Assembly (NCBI GenBank): GCA_021850555.1
Contig: JAJZLX010000016.1
Span: 1-13,992, forward strand
Reading direction: 5' to 3'
DNA length: 13,992 nt
Source: Pseudomonadota bacterium
GTDB lineage: Bacteria > Pseudomonadota > Gammaproteobacteria > Steroidobacterales > Steroidobacteraceae
Part shown: positions 5,567 through 12,995 of the stretch, piece after piece
Position numbering within the stretch: position 1 is the first letter of the stretch
How the letters are laid out: each line of letters starts with the position of its first letter
Translations under genes and position numbers: made by a program
Notes under the pieces: model-generated
What the model was told of the DNA's origin: nothing
Databases searched by the model: none
What the model saw: only the letters and a program-made list of their open reading frames with translations

Positions 5567-6160
5567 TCAACTCGCTGACGCGGGGGCGTGGTACGCCTGG
5601 TAGGCCCGCAGCAGAAACACCACGCCCAGCACCAGGAACAGGGCGCTGGCGAGATAGTGAATCGCCTTGAGCGGCACTCTTCCGGAGAGCGTCTTGCCGA
5701 GAAATACCGCCGGAGCGCACGCGAGCATCATCCCAGCGGTCGCACCGCCGATCACCGCGGTGAGGCTCGAGTAGGCGGCCGCCAGCACCGCGGTCGCGAT
5801 CTGGGTCTTGTCGCCGATCTCGGCGATGAAGATGCCGGCGAATGCGGCCCAGAAGGCGCTGCCGCGCGATTCCGCGGCGGACTTCACGTTCACGTCCTCG
5901 CCCCTGAGCTCCCAGAGCGCCATCACGATCAGGCTCGCCCCGACCAATGCATTCAGGCGCACAGGGGTGAGGAAATGCCCGAGGCGCTCCCCGATGAGCG
6001 CCGCGACGATGTTGCTTGCGAGCGCGGCGCAGAGCACTCCCGCCAGGATCGGCCACGGCCGGCGAAAGCGCGCGGCGAGCACCAGCGCCAGCACCTGCGT
6101 GCGATCGCCGATTTCGGCGATTCCAATGGTCGAGAGGCTGGCGAGGAATCCCTCGATCAC
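5567..6160 (-). CDS. GDT1/TMEM165 (UPF0016) family membrane transporter, probable Mn2+ exporter
   Basis: A 197-residue inner-membrane protein with two copies of the family signature E-x-G-D-(K/R)-T: AEIGDRTQ (15-22) and AEIGDKTQ (113-120), each in the first helix of a three-helix repeat, giving six predicted membrane segments and an antiparallel pseudo-dimer. The loop between repeats (about 86-100) is hydrophilic. Bacterial members (MneA, Mnx) export or move Mn2+; eukaryotic ones handle Mn2+/Ca2+/H+. Manganese export is therefore the likely role, inferred from family. The start is GTG (6158-6160) with no strong ribosome-binding site; the product N-terminus MIEGFLASLSTIGIAEIGD matches family expectation. 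I looked upstream for the manganese riboswitch (yybP-ykoY) and did not find its conserved GGGGAGTAG. Confidence 0.9.
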   Translation of the reverse strand: MIEGFLASLSTIGIAEIGDRTQVLALVLAARFRRPWPILAGVLCAALASNIVAALIGERLGHFLTPVRLNALVGASLIVMALWELRGEDVNVKSAAESRGSAFWAAFAGIFIAEIGDKTQIATAVLAAAYSSLTAVIGGATAGMMLACAPAVFLGKTLSGRVPLKAIHYLASALFLVLGVVFLLRAYQAYHAPASAS

Positions 6161-6316
6161 GCGGGCACGCCCGATGCCCTGCGAGCCGCGGCAGCGGCCG
6201 ATCGGCCTTGCCTCCGGCAGGCCCCGACGGGCGCGCGTTGCGCGGCGCAGTTGACCGGTTTCCCGCGGCGCCCGCGCGGCACCCGCTGTATCTGTTCGTA
6301 GCGCATGATGTTATTG

Positions 6317-6333
6317 GTACACTCGGAGTATAC
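6317..6333. promoter_or_regulatory. 17 bp imperfect dyad in the transporter/DUF748 divergent spacer
   Basis: GTACACT-CGG-AGTATAC: 7-base arms with 6 of 7 positions symmetric around a 3-base centre. It lies in the only AT-richer patch (about 6297-6338) of an otherwise very GC-rich spacer between the divergent transporter and DUF748 genes, six bases from the poly-G tract. It fits a dimeric regulator site overlapping one or both promoters; TATAC at 6329-6333 could serve as part of a -10 box on the plus strand. No regulator can be named. Confidence 0.4.
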
Positions 6334-6338
6334 GCAAC

Positions 6339-6349
6339 GGGGGGGGGGG
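6339..6349 (+). repeat. Poly-G tract, 11 G
   Basis: Eleven consecutive G residues, the longest homopolymer I noticed in the window, 55 bp before the preferred DUF748 start at 6405. Such tracts mutate by slipped-strand mispairing. An ATG pair at 6305-6310 is out of frame with the DUF748 gene at 11 G but would be in frame at 10 G. The tract could also be a miscounted homopolymer in the assembly. Confidence 0.85.
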
Positions 6350-6404
6350 CGCGGTGTCGCAGCGAGGCGATGCCCGACCAAGAGCGGGCCAAGGGCACAA
6401 TCGC

Positions 6405-9400
6405 ATGCAAGCACGGGCGCCGATCCGGCTGCCGGGACGCAAATGGGTCATCGGTGCGGCGCTTGCCGCGCTGATCTTTCTGGCATACCTCTGGGCGGGC
6501 TACGTGCTCGCACCGCGATTGATCCGCTCCGAGGCCGCCCGGTGGGCCGGCCGGCACGCCGGACTGTCTCTCGGGCTGGGACCGATCAAGGTCGATCCCA
6601 TTCATTTCACGGTCTCGGTCCGCGATATCCGCCTGGCCGATCATGGCCGGCCGCTCGCCTCGCTCGACCGATTGTTCATCGGGATCTCGCCGCTGTCGCT
6701 GGTCGAATCCAGCTATCACATCACGGCGCTCGATCTGGACCATCCCGCGCTCCACGTGGTGATCGGCCGGAACGGAAAGGCCAACCTTGCCGTGCTCTTC
6801 GCCCCATCCGGGCACGGCACCGGTCCCACCCCCGTCTTTCGCATCGATGATCTTCGGATCGACCAGGGCGAGCTGAGCCTCACCGACCTCGGACGCAACC
6901 CTGCCGCCCGGACCACTCTCACTCCGATCACCCTGCGGCTCGCCAACCTCCGCACCCAGGGGCGCCCGGACGGCCGGTTCGTCCTCGAGGCGCACAGCGC
7001 TGGAGCCATCCTCGACTGGCAGGGCCGGATGTCGATGTCGCCCTTCGCCTCACACGGGGCCGTTTCGCTGAGCGGGCTCGAGGCCGGTGCGCTCGCGCAA
7101 TTTCTGCCGCCCGGCCTGCCCATGATGCTGAGCACCGGCCAGATGAGTGTCAGCGCCCAGTATGCTGTCGCATACGGGGCGCGAGGCCTCCTCGCCCACG
7201 TATCGGCGCTGGATTTTGCCGCGACCGGCCTCGGGCTACGCAGCAGGAACCTTCGCGGCACGCTGCGGATCGCCCGCATCGAGGCGAGTTCCGGTGAGCT
7301 GCGGTATGCAAGCGGCGCGCCGGCCATCGGGTCGCTGCCGACCCTGGCCTTGCGCCGGCTCACGCTGACCGGCACGGGACCTGCCGCGGGCCAGACCGTG
7401 CGCCTCGCACGGATCGCGCTGAAGGACGCCAGCTTCGATGAGGGACAGCACCGCCTTGCCGTGTCGTCCCTCGCCCTGGCGGGCCTGCGGTTGGCCGTGC
7501 GCCGGTCAAAGAGCGGGATGATCAGCCTGATGCGCTTCCTGCCGTCCCCAACATCCGGGGGCGCACCTTCCGTCTCGGTACCGTCCGGCTCTCACCGCGC
7601 AGGATGGCACATAGAGCTCGGCCATCTCGCCCTCACCAATTCCGTGGCGACGGTCGAAGACCGGACGGTCTCTCCGGCCGCCCGCTTTGCGATCACGCTG
7701 CACTCCTTCACGGCCGCTTCGCTGAGCAATGACCTCGAGCGCGCAGTGCCATTCAGCGCGCGCGCCAGTGTTGACCGCGCCTATCTGGCACTCGACGGCC
7801 GCGTCACGCCCGCCAGCGGATATGCGGCATTGTGGGTCTCGCTGGCCCCCCTGTCTCTGAGGCCATTCGCAGCGTACCTGCCGCTCGCCCCGGCGGTGAA
7901 GCTGCAATCCGGAAAGCTCGGCGTGCGCGGCTTTGCCGAGCTCGCTGCCGGCAGGCTGGTCCGTCTCAGCGGCCGCATGGATACCCGCGACGTCCGGCTG
8001 CTCGATCGCACCGCGGACACAGGGCTATTCGGCTGGCGCGGCTTGACTTTGACCGGGGTCGAGTACCACCGCGCGCACCTCGTGATCGGCTTGGCGCGGC
8101 TCACCGCACCGACCGGCCTCATCGAGATCCTGCCCAACCGCACGTTGAATCTCGCCGCGCTCGCTCCGCCGCACGCACGCACAAGCGCGCGCCCCGCACG
8201 CGCCTCCCCGGCGCAGGTCACCCCGTCCAGGAATGCGGCGCCGGCGTTTGCGGCGCTGCTGCGGCGCCTGGACATCGAGAACGGCACGATCACTTTCGCC
8301 GACGAATCCATCAAGCCGCACTTCCGCGCCCCGATCAATGACCTGCACGGCACGATCGGCGATGTGTCGACCTCCAAGACGGCGATCGCACGCATTGACC
8401 TTGCCGGCCAGGTAATCGACCGGTACTCGCCCGTGAGCGTCAAAGGATCGTTCAATCCCTACGGCCTCGGCCGCAGCACCAACATTCACGTCGCCTTCGA
8501 CAACATCCAGCTGCCCATCTTCGACCCGTACTCGGACTTCTATGCCGGCTACGCCATCGCCAAGGGCACCCTCAGCACGCGATTTCACTACCGCATCGTC
8601 AATCGCGAGCTCAAGGCCGATCACCACATCGTCGTCGATCAGTTGCAGTGGGGCGGGCCGAGCGGCAGCAAGCACCGCGTGGGCTGGCCCATCCGGCTCG
8701 CAACGGCGCTGCTGAAGAATCGTGCCGGCGTGATCCGCATCGATCTGCCGGTGAGCGGCTCGCTCAATGACCCCAGGTTCGATATCTGGCCGGTCGTGTG
8801 GATGATGTTGAGGCACCTGCTCGAGAAGGCCGCGCTTGCGCCCTTCGATCTCATCGGCAAGCTGTTCGCCGGCGCGCAGAAAGCCCAATACATCGTATTC
8901 GCACCAGGCTCGGCCGCGCTCGCACGCGGCGCCGGCGCCAGCCTCACCGCACTCGCGCACGCGCTCGCCGAACGGCCCGGGCTGCAAGTCGACATTCCCG
9001 CAGGCGCCGCCGGCCCCGAAGACGCGCTCGCGCTGGAGGATGAGCGGATCGATGCGCTCGCGATCGCACATCTTCACCCCGCGCCGACAGGCGGTATCGG
9101 CGCACTGAGCCTGAGAGAGCAAAAGCGCCTGCTGGCGGCGCTCTACCGCGAGAAGCTCGACAAGCGACCCGTTTATCCGGCGCATCTGCCCACGGAGCCG
9201 GGCGCACCCGCAGCGCCGAAGGCCGGTGGCAGCCGCCGCGCAGCGCCCAATGCACGCAGCGAGCGGCAGCAGGGTGAGATCCGGTGGCTTCGCGAGCAGC
9301 TTCGCGCGACCGTACGCCCCTCTGGCGAGGCACTCAACGCCCTGGGCCTGGCGCGGGCGAGGCGGGTGCAGGATGCCCTGCTCGCGCACGGCATCCTGAG

Positions 9401-9482
9401 TGCCAATCGGGTATTTCTCACCAGTGATGTGTCGGGCGCGGCCTGGCACGGCCGCGTCCGGCTCAAGCTCCAATTGCACTAG
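6405..9482 (+). CDS. DUF748 (AsmA-like) membrane-anchored envelope protein
   Basis: A 1025-residue protein with one N-terminal membrane segment (about residues 14-35, KWVIGAALAALIFLAYLWAG) and a large periplasmic body. The region after the anchor (GPIKVDPIHFTVSVRDIRL, then repeated beta-rich segments) and VDQLQWGGPSGSKHRVGWPI through GSLNDPRFDIWPVVWMM (about 744-805) are typical of DUF748, part of the AsmA/YhdP/TamB group of beta-groove proteins linked to outer-membrane lipid homeostasis. The C-terminal part (about 826-1025) has FAPGSAAL and RARRVQDALLAHGILSANRV, which resembles an OmpA-like segment. An Ala/Pro/Arg linker lies near 587-610. ATG 6405 is preceded by AAGGG at a usable distance; a GTG at 6354 would add 17 residues. 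Exact function is not established for the family. Confidence 0.85.
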   Translation: MQARAPIRLPGRKWVIGAALAALIFLAYLWAGYVLAPRLIRSEAARWAGRHAGLSLGLGPIKVDPIHFTVSVRDIRLADHGRPLASLDRLFIGISPLSLVESSYHITALDLDHPALHVVIGRNGKANLAVLFAPSGHGTGPTPVFRIDDLRIDQGELSLTDLGRNPAARTTLTPITLRLANLRTQGRPDGRFVLEAHSAGAILDWQGRMSMSPFASHGAVSLSGLEAGALAQFLPPGLPMMLSTGQMSVSAQYAVAYGARGLLAHVSALDFAATGLGLRSRNLRGTLRIARIEASSGELRYASGAPAIGSLPTLALRRLTLTGTGPAAGQTVRLARIALKDASFDEGQHRLAVSSLALAGLRLAVRRSKSGMISLMRFLPSPTSGGAPSVSVPSGSHRAGWHIELGHLALTNSVATVEDRTVSPAARFAITLHSFTAASLSNDLERAVPFSARASVDRAYLALDGRVTPASGYAALWVSLAPLSLRPFAAYLPLAPAVKLQSGKLGVRGFAELAAGRLVRLSGRMDTRDVRLLDRTADTGLFGWRGLTLTGVEYHRAHLVIGLARLTAPTGLIEILPNRTLNLAALAPPHARTSARPARASPAQVTPSRNAAPAFAALLRRLDIENGTITFADESIKPHFRAPINDLHGTIGDVSTSKTAIARIDLAGQVIDRYSPVSVKGSFNPYGLGRSTNIHVAFDNIQLPIFDPYSDFYAGYAIAKGTLSTRFHYRIVNRELKADHHIVVDQLQWGGPSGSKHRVGWPIRLATALLKNRAGVIRIDLPVSGSLNDPRFDIWPVVWMMLRHLLEKAALAPFDLIGKLFAGAQKAQYIVFAPGSAALARGAGASLTALAHALAERPGLQVDIPAGAAGPEDALALEDERIDALAIAHLHPAPTGGIGALSLREQKRLLAALYREKLDKRPVYPAHLPTEPGAPAAPKAGGSRRAAPNARSERQQGEIRWLREQLRATVRPSGEALNALGLARARRVQDALLAHGILSANRVFLTSDVSGAAWHGRVRLKLQLH

Positions 9483-9489
9483 CCTTTCG

Positions 9490-9510
9490 CGGTGCCGGTT
9501 CTGGCCACCG
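9490..9510 (+). terminator. Possible hairpin terminator after the DUF748 gene
   Basis: CGGTG-CC, loop GGTTCT, GG-C-CACCG: a 7 bp stem with one bulged base, starting 8 nt after the stop codon. There is no following T-run, so as an intrinsic terminator it is weak; its position just beyond the stop is the main support. Confidence 0.25.
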
Positions 9511-9776
9511 ATCGGGCCGAAGCGGCGCGCATGCTTGTCCTCCCGGACCTGGTAGCGCCACCTCACGGAAGCGCGGTGTTGGGAACGCGATCTCGACGCA
9601 TCCCGAGGAGGCACGTGCCAGGGAAATCGCACGGTCGATGTGCGCTGAGGCCGCCCCGGCCTGATGTCCCAGCCCCCACTGCGCCGCGGGCGCGCATTCG
9701 CGCATCCTTCGACTATCATCTGCGGATCAGGACCGCTGACAGGCGAAGCTCCCCTGCCCGAGACCCGCCCCGCCCA

Positions 9777-12700
9777 ATGAACGATCCCACCCACCGTACC
9801 CGATTGGAGCCCGAACCGAACCGAGCGGTCGGCGAAAGCCTCCATCGGGCCGCGCTGCGGCTGATCGAAGCCGGCGCCGTGCGCGAGGTGCGAGTCCATC
9901 AAAACGGCGCCGTGGTGACCGGGATCGTGGTGTCGCAGGAGTTCTCGCAAGGCAAGGACACCCACCGCGTCTACATCCGGCGCGCGCAGGGCGCCCTTGA
10001 ACGGGCCGAATGCAGCTGCGGCGAGCGCAGCGCGTGCATCCACGTGGCCGCCGTGTCGCTCGCGTCGCAGGAGCCGCTGCGGCAGGCACCCCGTGAGTCT
10101 CAATCTCACGGGACGCTCGAGCCTGGGCCGGCGAGCGGCTCGGCTGCGGCGTTGCGCGCACAGTCCGCGCCCAGGCAGCAGCTTTGCTATCTTTTCTCAT
10201 CGTGCGCAAGTGCGTCTCACCCGTGCGGCTGCGGCGAGCTGCAGCTGTCGATCTGGGTACGACGGGGACCCGAGCCCGGCACATCCTCCTCGATCTCGGT
10301 TCCCTACGTGCCGCACTCGGCGCAGATGCGCGGCGAGTATCCGCGCTATGTCGACCTGCTCGATCGAAGCATCCTCGAGGCCTTGGCCGACCACGGCTTC
10401 GAGAAATCCCGGAATCTCGAGGCGACCGCCGGCGCGCGGCTCTTCGAGCAGGTGGCGCGCAGCGGTCGCGCTTTCTGGGGCTCTTTGCAGTCGCAGCCGC
10501 TGCGCGCGGGCCCGCGTCGCCGTGCGCTCCTTTCATGGCGAGCTGACGAGGCCGGCATGCAACGCCTCGCCTGTGATGCCGGCGATGAGGCGCATCCCCT
10601 GCTTTGCCTCGAGCCCGCGCATTACGTCGATCCGGCAAGCCTGCAGTGGGGAGCGCTCAAATTGCCCTGCGAGCGGGAGGTCATCGACCGCTACGCACGC
10701 CGCGCAGTGGCCCCGGAGGAGATCGCGGCGGTGAACGCGGCACTCGCCCGAGAGACCGGGACGAATGCTCTGCCTCGCCTCGCGAGCCTGTTGGTGCGCC
10801 GCCAGCCGCTCGAGAGTCTGCGCGCGCGAGTGACTCTCGGGGCGGGACCAGAGGCGCGGTTGCATTATCTTTACAACGGCCTCGCGGTGGACAGCCGCCG
10901 GCTGCCCGAGGCGCAATCGCTGGTCCGACAGCTCTCGGGATCGGACGTCCATGAGATCCCACGCGATCCTGCGCGCGAAGACGCCTTCAGAGCGCAATTC
11001 ACGGCCGCGCCGACGACGACGGCGCACCGTGAGGCCTGGCTCGCCTTTCTCCTCGACACCGCCCCACGCCTGCAAGCGACGGGCTGGGACATCGTGATCG
11101 AGCCCGGATTCCCCTATCCCATCGCGCGCCCGGAGCGCTGGTTCGGCGAGCTCGAGGGCCGTGCCGAGAATTGGTTTCATCTGCGCCTCGGCGTGATGGT
11201 GGAGGGAAAGGCGGTGAACCTCCTGCCGGCGCTCGCCGACTACCTGCAACGCTCGCTCGTGGAGGAGACAGCCGCGGGCGCAGGCGATGTCGGGCAGGCG
11301 CAGCCCTCCTCTCTCGCGGTGGGTGAGCATTGGCTGCTGCGCCTCGAGGATGGGCGCTATGTCCCCATCGCTCTCGAGCGCATCCGCCGCATCGCCTCGA
11401 TGCTGGTCGAGCTCTTCGAGCGCGATGCCCTCGATGGCGAGGGCCTCACGCTGGCGCGAAGCCAGCGGTATCCGCTCGCGATCCTCCACCGCGAGCTCGA
11501 TGCCACACTCCGATCGGCGGATCCGACGCTCGCGCCCCTGCTCTCGCAGCTCGATGGATTCACCCGTATCGAGGCGCTGGCCGCCCCGGAAGGATTCACA
11601 GCGCAGCTGCGCCCCTATCAGTGCGAGGGGCTCGGGTGGCTGCAGTTCCTGCGCCGCCACCGGCTGGGCGGTGTGCTGGCCGATGACATGGGGCTGGGCA
11701 AGACGGTTCAGGCTCTCGCGCACCTCCTGCACGAGAAGCTCGCCGGCCGGCTGCGCACACCCGCGCTGATCGTTGCACCCGTGAGCGCCCTCGCCCACTG
11801 GCAGCAGGAGATCCGGCGCCTCGCGCCGGCGCTGCGGGCGCTCACGCTGCACGGCCCCGCGCGCCGCGCCCGCTTTGCGCAGATCGAGGACGTCGACATC
11901 GTGATCATCGGCTATCCGCAGCTGCAGCTCGATGCGGATGTGCTGCTGCGGCGGAATTTCTCCGTAGTGATCCTCGATGAGGCGCAGATGATCAAGAATC
12001 CTCGCGCCAAGGTCTCGCAGGCGGCCTGCGCTTTGCGCGCCGATCAACGGCTGTGCCTCAGCGGAACGCCGCTGGAGAACCACCTGGGGGAGCTCTGGTC
12101 GCTGTTCGCCTTTGCGCAGCCGGACCTGTTCGGCGGCGCGAGTGAATTTCAGCGCCGTTATCGCACCCCGATCGAGAAGGACGGGGATCGGCTGCGCGCC
12201 GAGGCGCTCGCCACGCGCCTGCGGCCGTTTCTGCTGCGGCGCACCAAGGATGCGGTCGCTCCCGAGCTGCCGCCAAAATCCGAGATCCTCGAGCCCATCT
12301 TGCTCGATGAGCGGCAGCGTGATTTCTACGACGCCATCCGGCTCGCCTCCCACCGGCGCATCCGCGAGATCATCGAACAGGCGGGGCTCGCACGCAGTCA
12401 GATCACCATTCTCGAAGCGCTTCTGAAGCTGCGCCAGGCCTGTTGCGACCCGCGCCTGGTCGAGGCCGACGCCGCAACGGTCGTGCCCTCGGCGAAGCTC
12501 GACTGGCTCCGCGAAGCCCTGCCCGAGCTCGTCGCTGAAGGACGGCGGATCCTCCTCTTCTCGCAGTTCACCTCGATGCTGCACCTCATCGAGGCGATGG
12601 TGCGCGAGCTCGCCATCCCCTACTGCCTGCTGACGGGGGCGACCCGCGAGCGCGCCGCCGAAGTCGAGCGCTTCCAATCACATGGCGCACCGCTCTTTCT

Positions 12701-12995
12701 CATCAGCCTGAAAGCCGGCGGCACTGCGCTCAACCTCACCGCCGCCGATACCGTCATCCACTATGAGCCCTGGTGGAATCCGGCGGCCGAAGCGCAGGCG
12801 ACCGATCGCGCGCACCGCATCGGTCAAAGCAAGCCCGTCTTCGTGTACAGGCTCATCGCACAGGGCACGGTGGAGGAAAGGATGCTCGAGCTGCAGGAGC
12901 GCAAGCGCACGCTTGCCGCCGGGCTCTACGCCGGCACGAGCGCCTCACCGCTGTCGCTCACCGTCTCCGACCTGGAAAGGCTCCTCGAGCCATGA
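9777..12995 (+). CDS. SNF2-family ATPase with SWIM zinc finger
   Basis: A 1072-residue Swi2/Snf2-type double-stranded-DNA translocase. Near the N-terminus a SWIM zinc finger, C79-x-C81...C87-x-H89, follows a beta-rich segment (35-78). The central region (about 130-600) is poorly conserved and includes a Cys-rich patch (C137, C143, C150, C152). The ATPase core has Walker A DDMGLGKT (636-643), DEAQ box (734-737), motif III SGTPLEN (762-768), and in the C-terminal lobe LKAGGTALNLTAADTVIHYE with motif VI ATDRAHRIGQ (1008-1017). All catalytic motifs are intact. Such proteins remodel protein-DNA complexes, for example RNA polymerase, as RapA does. The ATG at 9777 has no clear ribosome-binding site; an in-frame GTG at 9615 behind GAGGAGG (spacing only 3) is an alternative but would add 54 Arg/Pro-rich residues. 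Its stop overlaps the next start (ATGA). Confidence 0.92.
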   Translation: MNDPTHRTRLEPEPNRAVGESLHRAALRLIEAGAVREVRVHQNGAVVTGIVVSQEFSQGKDTHRVYIRRAQGALERAECSCGERSACIHVAAVSLASQEPLRQAPRESQSHGTLEPGPASGSAAALRAQSAPRQQLCYLFSSCASASHPCGCGELQLSIWVRRGPEPGTSSSISVPYVPHSAQMRGEYPRYVDLLDRSILEALADHGFEKSRNLEATAGARLFEQVARSGRAFWGSLQSQPLRAGPRRRALLSWRADEAGMQRLACDAGDEAHPLLCLEPAHYVDPASLQWGALKLPCEREVIDRYARRAVAPEEIAAVNAALARETGTNALPRLASLLVRRQPLESLRARVTLGAGPEARLHYLYNGLAVDSRRLPEAQSLVRQLSGSDVHEIPRDPAREDAFRAQFTAAPTTTAHREAWLAFLLDTAPRLQATGWDIVIEPGFPYPIARPERWFGELEGRAENWFHLRLGVMVEGKAVNLLPALADYLQRSLVEETAAGAGDVGQAQPSSLAVGEHWLLRLEDGRYVPIALERIRRIASMLVELFERDALDGEGLTLARSQRYPLAILHRELDATLRSADPTLAPLLSQLDGFTRIEALAAPEGFTAQLRPYQCEGLGWLQFLRRHRLGGVLADDMGLGKTVQALAHLLHEKLAGRLRTPALIVAPVSALAHWQQEIRRLAPALRALTLHGPARRARFAQIEDVDIVIIGYPQLQLDADVLLRRNFSVVILDEAQMIKNPRAKVSQAACALRADQRLCLSGTPLENHLGELWSLFAFAQPDLFGGASEFQRRYRTPIEKDGDRLRAEALATRLRPFLLRRTKDAVAPELPPKSEILEPILLDERQRDFYDAIRLASHRRIREIIEQAGLARSQITILEALLKLRQACCDPRLVEADAATVVPSAKLDWLREALPELVAEGRRILLFSQFTSMLHLIEAMVRELAIPYCLLTGATRERAAEVERFQSHGAPLFLISLKAGGTALNLTAADTVIHYEPWWNPAAEAQATDRAHRIGQSKPVFVYRLIAQGTVEERMLELQERKRTLAAGLYAGTSASPLSLTVSDLERLLEP

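Noticed and set aside
6161..6340. Manganese riboswitch (yybP-ykoY) upstream of the GDT1-family gene
   Set aside because: Expected from family context, but the conserved GGGGAGTAG was not found on the minus strand in the leader.
5418..6995. 525-codon minus-strand frame spanning the methyltransferase end, transporter and DUF748 start
   Set aside because: It overlaps three well-supported genes in other frames and encodes low-complexity Arg/Gly-rich sequence.
9714..9719. TATCAT as the -10 box of the SNF2 gene promoter
   Set aside because: A 5/6 match, but there is no acceptable -35 hexamer at 16-18 nt and no extended -10, so I did not list it as a promoter.
9615..9777. Upstream GTG start of the SNF2 gene at 9615 behind GAGGAGG
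   Set aside because: Spacing of 3 nt is too short, the added residues are Arg/Pro-rich and unlike a folded N-terminus, and a TATCAT -10-like box at 9714-9719 would fall inside. Kept only as an alternative.
8025..10109. Long open frame on the minus strand (694 codons)
   Set aside because: It lies opposite the DUF748 and SNF2 genes, its translation is Arg/Gly/Ala-rich with no recognisable domain, and GC-rich codon usage on the real strand creates such mirror frames.
10533..12677. Long open frame on the minus strand (714 codons)
   Set aside because: Antisense shadow of the SNF2 gene, whose ATPase motifs are all intact on the plus strand; the shadow has no family signature.
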